DNA of 64,000 nucleotides from Nocardia vaccinii NBRC 15922 (GCF_001613305.1 NZ_BDCC01000032.1:62001-126000); one strand, 5' to 3'. Numbered from the stretch's first letter, positions 16,948 to 25,935 are shown. Notes: a model not told the origin generated them from the letters alone. Program-made: numbers and translations.

Positions 16948-17658
16948 TTGACCACCAGCGATTTCGCGTACACCGGGTGTGACAATCTGGAAGTGATGAC
17001 CAAAGCGGTCAACTACAACACGTTCCTGGTCGACACCGTCGATCGCTACTTGACCGCAGTCGATGCCGCATCGCGAGTGCTGGACTTCGGCGCCGGTGCG
17101 GGCACCTACGCCGATATGCTTGCCGCGCGCCGGATCGCGCCCGAATGTCTCGAACCCGACCAGAACCTGCGACAACTCCTGCGCGCCAAGGGATATCGGG
17201 TCGTCGACCACGACCGCCCGCCCGCCCACGACAGCGAGCGGTACGGCCTCGTCTACACCTTCAACGTGCTCGAACACATCAAGAACGACCAGACCGCCGC
17301 CGAACACCTGGCCGCACTGCTGCGCCCTGGCGGCACACTGGTCGTCTACGTGCCCGCCATGGAGATCCTGTTCACCGCCATGGACGCGAAGGTCGGGCAC
17401 TACCGCCGCTACCGCCGCACTCAACTGAACCGGATTCTGCGCAACGCGGGCCTCGAGATCGTCGAGTCCCGCTACTGCGACCCCCTCGGATTCTTCGCCA
17501 CTCTGGCCTACAAGATGTTCGGATCCGGCGACGGCACCATCAACCCCCGCTTGCTCGAATTCTACGACCGTGCCCTGTTTCCGCTCAGCCGCGCCCTGCA
17601 GGTGCTGACCGGGAAATTCTTCGGCAAGAACGTTCTGGTCGTGGCTACCAAGGCCTGA
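16948..17658 (+). CDS. Class I SAM-dependent methyltransferase
   Basis: 236 residues. SAM loop VLDFGAGAGTYA (~residue 45), acidic loop and motif IV-like FNVLEHIKND, then LLRPGGTLVVYVPA. The C-terminal part (KVGHYRRYRR...FFATLAYKMFG) matches methyltransferases found beside polyprenyl glycosyltransferases, but no such gene is next to it. Start is TTG 16948 with AAGGGGA upstream. Confidence 0.8.
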   Translation: MTTSDFAYTGCDNLEVMTKAVNYNTFLVDTVDRYLTAVDAASRVLDFGAGAGTYADMLAARRIAPECLEPDQNLRQLLRAKGYRVVDHDRPPAHDSERYGLVYTFNVLEHIKNDQTAAEHLAALLRPGGTLVVYVPAMEILFTAMDAKVGHYRRYRRTQLNRILRNAGLEIVESRYCDPLGFFATLAYKMFGSGDGTINPRLLEFYDRALFPLSRALQVLTGKFFGKNVLVVATKA

Positions 17659-17683
17659 TCGGCCCGTGCCGAGGGTTCATTCC

Positions 17684-18376
17684 TCATCGGGCCATCGCTT
17701 CGCGACGGATCCACTGGAACAGGGTGGGGTTGTCGGCGGTGGTGATGACGCTGAGCGTCTTGTGCAGGTAGCGGTCGTCGTCCAGTACGGCGAGCAGACA
17801 TGCCGCCAGGTCCACGCGGGCGGTGAACCGGCCGTCGGCGTGGCCCTCGACGACGGTGTAGTCGGTGATCGACGGCAAATGGTAGAGCCCGTTCGGCCGC
17901 ACGATCGTCCAATCCAGAACGGTGCCGCGGAGCAGTGTTTCCATCCGCCGCATGTCGTCGTAGAGCGTCCTGCCCAGCACTCGCGTCACATACGGCAACA
18001 ACACCCGGTTGAACAGGATCCCGCCGTCGGAGTACGGGTGCGGGTCCACTCCGCTGGAGCTGACCACGACGAGCCGACGCACCCGATGCCGCTCCATCGC
18101 GGCGGCGATATTGGCCACGCCACGGGAATAGGTGCTGATCGGTTCCTTTCCGGGGGGCACCCCGAGCGTGGACAGTACCGCATCACGCCGCGCTATCGTG
18201 GCATCGATGGCCGTCGGATCGAGCACGTCGGCGCCGATCACCTCGAGCCGATCATGGTGCAGCGGAAACGATTCCGGCTGCCGGGTGACCGCGGTGACCT
18301 GATGCCCGGCAGCCAGTGCCTGGCCGGTGAGCAGGCGGCCGGTGGGACCATTGGCGCCGAAGACGGTGATTCGCAT
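17684..18376 (-). CDS. NAD(P)-binding oxidoreductase (NmrA/flavin-reductase-like SDR)
   Basis: 230 residues. Starts MRITVFGANGPTGRLL (NADP-binding), followed by LEVIGADVLD, VSSSGVDPHPY and WTIVRPNGL, typical of atypical SDRs acting as NADH:flavin oxidoreductase/epimerase. ATG 18376 with AGGAAGG upstream. Divergent from an ECF41-type sigma factor; such sigma factors are usually paired with carboxymuconolactone decarboxylase, oxidoreductase or epimerase genes, so this is the probable target. Confidence 0.85.
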   Translation of the reverse strand: MRITVFGANGPTGRLLTGQALAAGHQVTAVTRQPESFPLHHDRLEVIGADVLDPTAIDATIARRDAVLSTLGVPPGKEPISTYSRGVANIAAAMERHRVRRLVVVSSSGVDPHPYSDGGILFNRVLLPYVTRVLGRTLYDDMRRMETLLRGTVLDWTIVRPNGLYHLPSITDYTVVEGHADGRFTARVDLAACLLAVLDDDRYLHKTLSVITTADNPTLFQWIRREAMAR

Positions 18377-18439
18377 GACGGGGTGTCCTTCCTTCGTCGG
18401 GGTAGCTGGGTGAACACAAGTGCCCGGCGACCGCGGACC

Positions 18440-18487
18440 TGTGACTACGCGAGCCTGTGACGAGCGCCACGACGTTCGGATGTCACA
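18440..18487. promoter_or_regulatory. GTCACA cluster in divergent sigma/oxidoreductase promoter region
   Basis: One TGTCACA on the plus strand (18481-18487) and two GTCACA on the minus strand (18445-18440, 18461-18456; spaced 16 bp). TGTCACA is the known ECF41 -35 element. A matching CGTC -10 at the standard distance is not present for the plus copy, so promoter function is only suggested. Confidence 0.35.
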
Positions 18488-18547
18488 AACCGCTCGTGCC
18501 GCGCCACTGATGCATGACAGCGTCGACGAAGCAGACAGGACCGCACC

Positions 18548-19444
18548 ATGCGCGACGACGAGCCCACCGACCCGGCCACCGAAGCCTTCGTCGCCCACCG
18601 CAACCTGCTGTTCACCGTGGCCTACGAAATGCTCGGCTCGGCCGCCGATGCCGAGGACGTCCTGCAGGAGACCTGGCTGCAATGGGCGGCCGTCGATCTC
18701 GGCACGGTGCGCGATCACCGCGCGTTCCTGGTCAGGATCACCACCCGCCAGGCGATCCGGCGGCTGCGCACCCTCGGCCGCAGGCGAGAGTCCTACGTCG
18801 GTCCGTGGCTGCCCGAGCCGCTGCTCACCGTGCCCGACGTCGCCGAGGACATCGAGCTGGCCGACAACCTCTCGATGGCGATGCTGCTGGTGCTCGAAAC
18901 GCTCGCTCCTACCGAACGGGCGGTGTTCGTGCTGCGTGAAGTGTTCGATATGGCCTATGACGAGATCGCGCACGCGGTGGGCAAGAGCCCCGCCGCGGTC
19001 CGCCAGATCGCTCATCGCGCCCGCGCCCACGTCGCCGCGCGCCGGCCACGCGGTGCCGTGACCGCGGTCAAGGCCCGGCAAGCGCTCGGAGCTTTTCAAC
19101 GAGCAGTCGAAACCGGCGATCTACAGGGCCTGCTGGATGTCCTGGCGCCGGAGGTCGTCTTCCTCGGCGACGGCGGCGGAGTCAAGCAGGCGACGCCGCG
19201 ACCCATCAGGGGCGCCGATCGTGTGGTGCGGGTATTGAGCGGCGGCACGGGCTGGATGGGCGGACGGGCATCGGCCGAACCGGCTCACGTCAATGGCTGG
19301 CCCGCGCTGATCATCCGGCTCGACGGGCAGATCGACGGCGTTGTCGCGGTGCGGATCGACAACGGCCTGGTCACCGGGCTCTACTACGTGCGCAATCCGC
19401 ACAAGCTCTCCCACCTGCACACCGAGACCGTCCTCGACCGTTGA
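18548..19444 (+). CDS. ECF41-type RNA polymerase sigma factor
   Basis: 298 residues. Sigma region 2 (AYEMLGSAADAEDVLQETWLQW) and region 4 (LAPTERAVFVLREVFDMAYDEIAHAVGKSP) are followed by a ~110-residue SnoaL-like C-terminal domain ending in a YYVRNPHKL motif, characteristic of ECF41, where the extension replaces an anti-sigma factor. ATG 18548. Divergent oxidoreductase gene is the likely partner. Confidence 0.88.
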   Translation: MRDDEPTDPATEAFVAHRNLLFTVAYEMLGSAADAEDVLQETWLQWAAVDLGTVRDHRAFLVRITTRQAIRRLRTLGRRRESYVGPWLPEPLLTVPDVAEDIELADNLSMAMLLVLETLAPTERAVFVLREVFDMAYDEIAHAVGKSPAAVRQIAHRARAHVAARRPRGAVTAVKARQALGAFQRAVETGDLQGLLDVLAPEVVFLGDGGGVKQATPRPIRGADRVVRVLSGGTGWMGGRASAEPAHVNGWPALIIRLDGQIDGVVAVRIDNGLVTGLYYVRNPHKLSHLHTETVLDR

Positions 19445-19480
19445 CCGCGGGATGTCGGCTACACCGCGCGGCCCGCACGG

Positions 19481-20110
19481 TCATCGGTTCTCGGCGGCGT
19501 CGAAGGCCGGTTCGAGGGGCGCCAGTGCACGGCGCAACAGCTCGGGCAGCGAACCGGAGGTGACGACGAACCCCGCGGACCCCAGGCCGGGCGCGGGTTG
19601 TAGCCAGCGGTCCAGTGCAATGCGCACCGCAGCGCATACCGATGCGGCCAGAATCTCGCCGGTGAGGTCTTCGGCGTCGGGCAGGTGGGTGGCGATCGCC
19701 TCGGCCAGCGGCGGGGTGATCGCCCCGGTCGCGCCCAGAAACGCCGCCCGCAGCGCGGGGCGGGCGATGATCATCGGCAGCGCCTCCCGGTGCTGCTCGC
19801 CCGGATCGGTGTACTGCGCCACGACCGCGGCGGTGACCGCGTCGGCGAGCCGCACGCCGGCCGGGCGGGCGGCGACCGCATCGGCGACCCGGGCCTCCCG
19901 ATCAGCGGTGACAGCATCCACGATCGCCTGCTCACGGCTGGAGAAATAGTTGTTGTAGGTGCGCGGCGAGACGCCGGCCGCCTCGGCGATGTCCTCGACG
20001 CGCACGTTGTCCGGCCCGTGGGCCAGGGCCAGCGCGAGCGCCGCCTCCCGCAGCGCCACCCGGGTGGCCTGCTTCTTGCGTTCACGCAATCCCGGCGATG
20101 TCCTCGTCAC
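19481..20110 (-). CDS. TetR-family regulator
   Basis: 209 residues. HTH (VEDIAEAAGVSPRTYNNYFSSR, residues ~35-56). GTG 20110 chosen, as the upstream in-frame sequence is promoter-like. Divergent from the TIM-barrel gene at 20213 with an inverted repeat at 20136-20155 between them. Likely represses that gene. Confidence 0.88.
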   Translation of the reverse strand: MTRTSPGLRERKKQATRVALREAALALALAHGPDNVRVEDIAEAAGVSPRTYNNYFSSREQAIVDAVTADREARVADAVAARPAGVRLADAVTAAVVAQYTDPGEQHREALPMIIARPALRAAFLGATGAITPPLAEAIATHLPDAEDLTGEILAASVCAAVRIALDRWLQPAPGLGSAGFVVTSGSLPELLRRALAPLEPAFDAAENR

Positions 20111-20135
20111 GACCTCATCATGCCATAGAAGTTGC

Positions 20136-20155
20136 GTGCGCGAAATATTGCGCAC
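20136..20155. promoter_or_regulatory. TetR operator-like inverted repeat
   Basis: GTGCGC-N8-GCGCAC with an AT-rich centre (GAAATATT), in the 102-bp gap between the TetR gene and the TIM-barrel gene. Confidence 0.55.
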
Positions 20156-20212
20156 ACGCATATTTGGCGTTTAATCTCGTGCCACACATCGGTCCACAGA
20201 CGGGATAGGCAC

Positions 20213-21280
20213 ATGCGTGGCAAGGGAATGACCTACGACACCGGATTCGTCCGCAACGGCGCCCACTCGCGGCGGAAGTTCGACTCCGCAGTGGTCGCGC
20301 GAGAACTGGCCATCATCCGCGACGATCTGCACTGCACCGCGGTCCAGATCATCGGCGGCGATCCCGACCGGCTCGAACTCGCCGCCCGCCACGCCGCCGA
20401 ACTCGGACTCGAGGTCTGGTTCTCCCCGTATCCGCTGGAACTGAACACCGAGGACATGCTGTCCTTGTTCGCCGACTGCGCCCGGCGCGCGGAACGCCTG
20501 CGCCGCACCGGAGTCCAGGTCGTCTTCGTGACCGGCGTCGAACTGACCCTGATGAATCACGGTTTCCTGCCGGGTGAGGACATCGGGCAGCGACTCGAAC
20601 GGCTCCTGGGAAGTCCCGGGCGCCAGCGCGCGCTCGGCGAGGCCACCGCTCGCCTCGACCGCTTCCTCGCCGAGGCGGTGACCGTGGTCCGGGAGCATTT
20701 CGGCGGGAAGCTCACCTACTGCGCCATACCGTTCGAGCAGATCGATTGGACGCCTTTCGATTTCGTATCGGTCGAACTGATCCGCACCGCCGAGGTCGCC
20801 GACACGTTCCCCGAGGGCGTGCGCGCACTGGTCGCGCAGGCGAAGCCGGTGGCGATCACCGGTTTCGGCACCGCGACCTGGCGCGGGGCAGGCAAGGTCG
20901 CCGCCCGCAGCAACGAGATCGTCGAATGCGACCCGCACACAGGCGATCCCGTGCGCCTCGACGGCGATTATCTGCGAGACGAGGCCGGGCAAGCCGCCTA
21001 CCTCACCGAACTGCTGGACATCTTCGACACCGCCGGGGTCGACAGCACCTTCGTGTTCCTGTTCGCCCTGTACAGCCACCCCCACCGCCCCGGCGGCGAC
21101 CCGCGTGAAGACCTGGATCTGGCCAGCCTCGGCATCGTCAAGGTGCTCGAGGACCGCAATGGGCAGACGTACCCGGACATGCCGTGGGAACCCAAAGCCG
21201 CGTTCGCTGCTGTTGCCGGGTACTACGGCGGCAGGGGGCCGACAACTCCTTGCCGCACAAGTGTTCCGGGACACGAATGA
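20213..21280 (+). CDS. Glycosidase-like TIM-barrel protein (often annotated abortive infection protein)
   Basis: 355 residues. It matches an actinobacterial family of ~350 residues with MTYDTGF near the start, FSPYPLELNTEDML, and conserved acidic segments VTGVELTLMN and TYCAIPFEQIDWTPFD consistent with a glycoside-hydrolase-like barrel. Databases often label the family 'abortive infection' without experimental basis. The C-terminal ~15 residues (GRGPTTPC...) look atypical and may be a mutated end. Start ATG 20213; ATG 20228 is an alternative with better ribosome-site spacing. Controlled by the divergent TetR (inferred). Confidence 0.65.
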   Translation: MRGKGMTYDTGFVRNGAHSRRKFDSAVVARELAIIRDDLHCTAVQIIGGDPDRLELAARHAAELGLEVWFSPYPLELNTEDMLSLFADCARRAERLRRTGVQVVFVTGVELTLMNHGFLPGEDIGQRLERLLGSPGRQRALGEATARLDRFLAEAVTVVREHFGGKLTYCAIPFEQIDWTPFDFVSVELIRTAEVADTFPEGVRALVAQAKPVAITGFGTATWRGAGKVAARSNEIVECDPHTGDPVRLDGDYLRDEAGQAAYLTELLDIFDTAGVDSTFVFLFALYSHPHRPGGDPREDLDLASLGIVKVLEDRNGQTYPDMPWEPKAAFAAVAGYYGGRGPTTPCRTSVPGHE

Positions 21281-21588
21281 CCCTCTCGCGGATGGTCTGG
21301 CCGATGCCCGAAACGCCGGCGCGCCGCGCAGATGTCCAACACATACCCCGGCGGCCATCAGGTGTGAGCGGCTCTGTCGCAGGCGATGCGGGAACAGATC
21401 ACCGGTATCCCCTCTCCTGGATGCCGAAGCCGCGCTCTGCTTCGGTGACCGCAGTGCCGTCCCCACGGTGATGACCGGCCGTGGGCTTGCTCCCGCCGAC
21501 AATGCTCGATCACCTCCGATGATCGCGACCGCGCACCGAACTGGTACGGGCGCACCAGCGAGCACAGTTTCGGGCGCATTCCGTAGCT

Positions 21589-21620
21589 TTTACGTTTGGT
21601 TTGTCCAACGCAAACGTAAA
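21589..21620. repeat. 10-bp inverted repeat
   Basis: TTTACGTTTG (21589-21598) and CAAACGTAAA (21611-21620) flank a 12-nt spacer. The AT-rich arms are unusual for this genome. Could be an operator for the downstream coiled-coil DNA-binding-like protein. Confidence 0.6.
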
Positions 21621-21663
21621 CGGAAAGTTCGCGACGATTCCGCGGAGTTCCCGGCGGAGCCGA

Positions 21664-21708
21664 GCAGTCTGACCGCCGATAAGGTTCACTTATCGGCGGT
21701 CAGACTGC
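21664..21708. repeat. 20-bp perfect inverted repeat with 5-nt loop
   Basis: Arms 21664-21683 and 21689-21708 are exact reverse complements; loop GTTCA. No T-run follows on either strand, so it is not a typical terminator. Located 81 bp upstream of the coiled-coil gene. Similar geometry (about 20-bp arms, 5-nt spacer) to the double TetR operator at 4065-4113. Confidence 0.75.
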
Positions 21709-21788
21709 GGCCGGTCATCCTGTGGCACATCAGGATTCGTTTCGTGTCATTGCGTTGGAGGTGACGAAAACAACGCTACGATTCAGCC

Positions 21789-22910
21789 GTGGCAACGATG
21801 TGCAACTACCCGGGCTGTTCGCGAACCATCACCAAGAGCGGCGGACCGGGGCGTCCCTCCGAATACTGCGATCACCCCGAACACACCCGGTGGCGAGCCT
21901 GGCGAGAGCGTCAACGGCTGCAGCAGGAGCAGGACGACGCACCGGCCGCGAACGTCACTGTGACGCAACAGGGTCCGGTGACAGCGGCGCGGATACGGGC
22001 CGACGAATTGCTCATCCAGTTCCGCACGCTGGCCGAACAACTCGGTGGCACATTGAGTTCCGCGGTCGCCGAGCTGTCCACCCTGGCCGATCCCTCGATC
22101 GCCGAAGCGCAGGTCCAGGCCGTGCAGGCCGAGGCCGCGCGGCGCATCGCCGAGGCCGAGATGTCCGCGGTCACCGCCGAACAGGCCCGCCGCGAGGCCG
22201 AACAGGCCAGAGCCGCAGCCGAATCCGCGGCCGAGGACGCCGCTGCGGCCGCCGACACCGCCGAAGCCCGCATCGCCGAAGCGCTCGCCGCCCGCGACGA
22301 CGCGCTCACCGAAGTGCAGACCATCACCACCCAGGCCGCCGAGGACGTCTTCGCCGCGCGCACCGAGGCCGAGACCCAGATCCGCGCCATTCGCCGCGAA
22401 ACCACCGAGGACCTCGAACGGGTCCGAGAACAAGCCGACGAGCAGATCGCGCGGGTCCGCGCCGCGTGTGCCGCGGATATCGAGCGTACGAAACGTGAAG
22501 CGGCGCAGCAGATCACCGCCGCAGCGGCCGAACGCGATCTGGCCGTCCAGCGCGCCGCCGACGCCGAACGTGCCATCGAACGCGCCGAAACCGCGGCCGC
22601 CGAACGGGCCGAGGCGCTCTCGGAAACTCGCGCCGAACTCACCAGAAGCCGCGGCGAGCTCACCTCCGCCCGAGCCGAACTCACCGACGCCCGGCGCGCG
22701 GCGGCCGAGGATGCGGCCGCCCTGCGCACCGCCCACACCGCCGCATTGGCCGCCGCGCACCGCGATGCCGCCGAACGCCTTGCCGCCGTCGAGGACGCGC
22801 GGGCGCAAACCCTCGCCCGCGCAGAACGCGCCGAACGCCTCGCCGATGACCTCCTGGACCGGTCGCGCGGCCCCGCACCGCGAACCGAAACCGCCGCCAC
22901 CGGAAACTGA
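21789..22910 (+). CDS. Zn-finger plus long coiled-coil protein (KfrA-like architecture)
   Basis: 373 residues, soluble, very Ala/Glu/Arg-rich. The first ~35 residues hold a Cys/His cluster (CNYPGC...GRPSEYCDHPEH) that probably binds zinc. Residues ~65-360 form an almost continuous coiled coil with AEA/RAE heptads. This resembles plasmid KfrA-like or segregation-associated coiled-coil DNA-binding proteins, although the N-terminal finger differs from KfrA's HTH. GTG 21789 with an immediately preceding -10 implies a leaderless mRNA. Function unknown; nucleoid, segregation or mobile-element roles are possibilities. Confidence 0.75.
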   Translation: MATMCNYPGCSRTITKSGGPGRPSEYCDHPEHTRWRAWRERQRLQQEQDDAPAANVTVTQQGPVTAARIRADELLIQFRTLAEQLGGTLSSAVAELSTLADPSIAEAQVQAVQAEAARRIAEAEMSAVTAEQARREAEQARAAAESAAEDAAAAADTAEARIAEALAARDDALTEVQTITTQAAEDVFAARTEAETQIRAIRRETTEDLERVREQADEQIARVRAACAADIERTKREAAQQITAAAAERDLAVQRAADAERAIERAETAAAERAEALSETRAELTRSRGELTSARAELTDARRAAAEDAAALRTAHTAALAAAHRDAAERLAAVEDARAQTLARAERAERLADDLLDRSRGPAPRTETAATGN

Positions 22911-23417
22911 TTCGGTCGGCACAGGATGCCGGGACGGAACAGCGGCCGGCAGATCCCGCGCACGACACGTCGATCCGCGACGCGACCCGAACCGGGGCCC
23001 GGCAGTCTGCGGGCGAGATCCCGTGCCGGGGTCGGCGCGTGTACGCCGCCCAGGACCAGTCGCTGTGCCAGTGCGGAACGGCCGGGCCGATCAAAGCTCG
23101 AGCCCGGACCGCGACCCGTGCTGGGGCGGTACGCGAATTCCACTCGACATCAACCGGTGGTGAGGATCAGCACGCCGATGAGGGACCACGAGGTCGCGGC
23201 CATTTCGACCACACACCCGCGGGTGGACGCGATCACCGCCACCGGCCGCCGGATCACGGGCGCGGCCGCGCCGCGTGTCGAACGTGTGACGCTCGAGCTG
23301 GGTGCAAGTCATCGGCATTGCTGCCGGACGACGCCGACTCGAGGCCAGCCGGGCCACAGCCTGTACCGGGTTGGCACGCAAATGCTGCCCAGCACCCGGA
23401 CGCGGTCCGGTAACCGA
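22911..23417. other. 507-bp gap without a supported gene
   Basis: Both strands have open frames but none resembles a protein family. A short minus-strand frame (about 23160-23270) encodes a hydrophobic end (WSLIGVLILTTG) that could be a gene remnant, but this is too weak to call. Confidence 0.35.
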
Positions 23418-23882
23418 TCAGGGTTCCAGATCGACGACACCCTTGCCGGTCTGCACATCGAACGGCACCGAGACCTGATCGTGGGCGATCAGCCAGTCGC
23501 CATCGACCCTGCGCATTCCGTAGGTGACCCGGACCCACATGCCGGTTGTCGGCGTCCCCTGCTGCAGCGTGCCGCTCAGGCGAGCGAACCCGTGCCCGAA
23601 CGCGACATCGTCACCGACGGTGAAGCTCAGGTCCCGAATCTCGTAGGTCACACTCTCGAAGAACAGGAACACCTTCGCCCAGTTCTCGAGTTTCGCCGCG
23701 ATTCCGACATGCTGTAGCGGCGGCTCGACGTCGAAGGACACCACGTCGGCGGTGTAGAGCCGTCTCAGGGCCTCGAGATCCCTGGCTCGTAGTCCCTCGA
23801 CAACCTTGTCGATTTGTCGTCGAATCCGGATTTCCTCTGCGTCGACGCGGTCAGCGCGTGATCGAGAGTCGTTCGGCGTCAT
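23418..23882 (-). CDS. SnoaL-like/NTF2-fold ketosteroid-isomerase-type protein
   Basis: 154 residues. DUF4440/SnoaL fold: long N-terminal helix (DKVVEGLRARDLEALRRLYTADVV), then DDVAFGHGFARLSGT and GDWLIAHDQVSVPF. Such proteins are small enzymes or binding modules of unknown substrate. ATG 23882 has AAGGA upstream and overlaps the end of the FMN reductase gene by 32 bp, so the two are co-transcribed. Confidence 0.8.
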   Translation of the reverse strand: MTPNDSRSRADRVDAEEIRIRRQIDKVVEGLRARDLEALRRLYTADVVSFDVEPPLQHVGIAAKLENWAKVFLFFESVTYEIRDLSFTVGDDVAFGHGFARLSGTLQQGTPTTGMWVRVTYGMRRVDGDWLIAHDQVSVPFDVQTGKGVVDLEP

Positions 23883-24483
23883 CGTGATCGGTTCCTTCGG
23901 TGTCGAAAGGCGGGGTATCGGAAACGGGACGGCGCAGCGGAGCCAGGGCGGCGCTCCAGGCGATGAGCTGATCGAGCGTGTTGCCCAGGGCGGCGGCATG
24001 ATGCTCACGCGGTGTGAAGGTGGTGTGGTTCTCGAAGTCGGTCAGCAGCGAGATCGCGACCTGATATCCCACGTCGGCCATGCCCAGCGTGCTGCACACC
24101 GTCCGCAACTGCACGACGGCGCGGGCGCCGCCGCCCGCGCCGTAGGAGACGAATGCGACCGCCTTGTTCGTCCACTCCGTGAACAGGTGATCGATGGCGT
24201 TCTTCAGCACTCCGGGAGCGCCGCCGTTGTATTCGGGGGTCACCAGCACGAAGCCGTCGAACGGGGCTATCCGCGCGGCCCAGGCGCGGGTGTGTTCGTG
24301 GGCCGACGGGCCGAACATCGGCGGCGCGGGTTCGTCCAGATGGGGTAGCGGGTGATCGCGCAGGTCGATCAGTTCGAACTCGGCGTCCTCGCGCTGCGAT
24401 GCCGTGTCCTGAACCCACTGGGCGATCTGCGGGCCCCTGCGGTTGGGCCGGGTACTGCCGAGGATGATTCCGATTCTGATCAT
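23851..24483 (-). CDS. NADPH-dependent FMN reductase
   Basis: 210 residues, flavodoxin-like fold: ILGSTRPNRRG phosphate loop at the start, TPEYNGGAPGVLKNAIDHL (flavin-contacting) at ~residue 85, SYGAGGGARA. Reduces FMN or quinones with NADPH. Divergent from an ECF41-like sigma factor, which may control it together with the overlapping SnoaL gene. Confidence 0.88.
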   Translation of the reverse strand: MIRIGIILGSTRPNRRGPQIAQWVQDTASQREDAEFELIDLRDHPLPHLDEPAPPMFGPSAHEHTRAWAARIAPFDGFVLVTPEYNGGAPGVLKNAIDHLFTEWTNKAVAFVSYGAGGGARAVVQLRTVCSTLGMADVGYQVAISLLTDFENHTTFTPREHHAAALGNTLDQLIAWSAALAPLRRPVSDTPPFDTEGTDHDDAERLSITR

Positions 24484-24615
24484 TGTCCGAACTCCTGCTC
24501 TGCTGAGAACATCACGACCTTCCGACGACGCAGGCGCCGAGAATGTCAGGCCGCCTCACGAATCGGGCCGCTGATTCGTCGATTCGTCAGGACACGAAGA
24601 CCGAAGGAGCCGACC

Positions 24616-25506
24616 ATGACCGATCCACACCTGCCGGTGGTTATCAGTGAACGCCGTCAGCTGCTCAATCTCGCCTACCGGCTGCTGGGCTCGCTGGCCG
24701 AAGCCGAGGACGTGGTGCAGGAGACCTACGTGCGTTGGTACGCGCTGTCCGAGCCGCGGCGGCAGGAGGTGGCATCGCCTGGCGCGTGGTTGACGACGGT
24801 CGCCAGCCGAATCTGCCTCGATCTGCTCGGCTCGGCGCGTGCCAGGCGAGAACGCTATGTGGGCGAGTGGATCCCGGAGCCGGTACCCGGCCACGCGGAC
24901 TGGTTCGGCGGCCCCGCCCCGGTCGATCCCGCCGACCGGGTCACGCTCGACGAGTCGATCAGCATGGCCTTTCTGGTCGTACTGGATTCCATGACACCGG
25001 CCGAGCGTGTGGCCTTCGTGCTGCACGACGTATTCCGCTACTCCTTCGCCGAGGTCGCCGAGGTCGTCGGGCGCACTCCCGCGGCCTGTCGCCAGCTCGC
25101 CTCGTCGGCTCGCCGCCGCCTGCGCACCTCGCAGGGTGCATCGGCAGCCCAGCGCGCCGAGGTGGTCAGGAGCTTCAAACAGGCCTGGGAGACAACAGAT
25201 ATCGAGGCGCTGATCGGGTTGCTCGATCCGCAGGCGACGGCGACGGCCGACAGCGGCGGCCTGGCACCGGCGTTCCTGGACCCGATCGTCGGCGGCGAGC
25301 AGATCGCCCACGCCTGGGCGCGGATCGCCGCCCGCAACTCCGCGGTGACTCTGCTGGAGCGCACGGTCAACGGTCAGCCCGGCCTGGTGGCCGAGCTGGA
25401 CGGCGCCATCATCTCGGTCTACGCCTTCGACATCGCCGACGGCCGGATCACGCGCATCTGGGTGATCCGCAATCCGGACAAACTGCGGCTCTGGAGGGCC
25501 GGGTGA
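24616..25506 (+). CDS. ECF41-type RNA polymerase sigma factor (second copy type)
   Basis: 296 residues. Sigma2 (LAYRLLGSLAEAEDVVQETYVRW), sigma4 (MTPAERVAFVLHDVFRYSFAEVAEVVGRT), C-terminal SnoaL-like domain ending VIRNPDKLRLW, containing the NPDKL motif important in ECF41 regulation. ATG 24616 with GAAGGAG upstream. It differs clearly from the one at 18548, so this is not a recent duplication. Confidence 0.9.
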   Translation: MTDPHLPVVISERRQLLNLAYRLLGSLAEAEDVVQETYVRWYALSEPRRQEVASPGAWLTTVASRICLDLLGSARARRERYVGEWIPEPVPGHADWFGGPAPVDPADRVTLDESISMAFLVVLDSMTPAERVAFVLHDVFRYSFAEVAEVVGRTPAACRQLASSARRRLRTSQGASAAQRAEVVRSFKQAWETTDIEALIGLLDPQATATADSGGLAPAFLDPIVGGEQIAHAWARIAARNSAVTLLERTVNGQPGLVAELDGAIISVYAFDIADGRITRIWVIRNPDKLRLWRAG

Positions 25507-25513
25507 ACCGAGC

Positions 25514-25789
25514 TCACCGGTTGGTCTCGGCGGTGATGTGTTCGAACAAGCCGGGAAGGATACGGGTGCGCACCCCGGCCGCCCACGGTTCGTCCACCTC
25601 GCCGATATCCAGGGCAGCGGCATTGTTCAGCAGCATCCCGAACGCCAGGAACGACTTCACCGTCACCGGATCCAGGCCAGTGGTCTCGGAAATGGTGTCC
25701 CACATGCGGGCCATCCGCGCCCGCACCACCTCGCGCACCTCGGGATCCCCGCATGCAGTGAGACCCTGCAATTGCAACAACGCGCACAC
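25514..25789 (-). pseudogene. C-terminal remnant of a TetR regulator
   Basis: Only the ligand-domain end remains (LLQLQGLTACGDPEVREVVR...FLAFGMLLNNAAALD...HITAETNR). The N-terminal DNA-binding domain is missing. Upstream of ~25789 the frame continues into unrelated Arg-rich sequence. It lies next to a recombinase gene, suggesting loss of the 5' half by rearrangement. Confidence 0.7.
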
Positions 25790-25935
25790 CACCGCGGTCC
25801 AACCGGCCCTCGAGCGACGTTGGCGAGATGCCCTCGCGGCCTTCGACACCCGGCGCGGGATCGGCGTGCTGGGATTGCCCGGCCGCGCGGACACGGGGGT
25901 TGAGGAGCATATCCGCTCGATCCGGCGCTAAGGAG

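Larger units (their letters stand above)
21281..21788. other. 508-bp intergenic region with two large palindromes
   Basis: No gene is supported. It carries the palindromes listed separately and a promoter for the downstream coiled-coil gene: TTGGAG (21755-21760), 16-bp spacer, TACGAT (21777-21782), predicted start at or near GTG 21789 (leaderless). Confidence 0.55.

Noticed and set aside
21664..21708. Bidirectional terminator
   Set aside because: No T-run on either side; distance to the preceding gene is ~380 bp. More likely an operator or cruciform-forming repeat.
25795..25931. Plus-strand frame ending ERRWRDALAAFDTRRG ... RSIRR
   Set aside because: Protein-like but without start or homology I can name; mentioned only as part of a junction.
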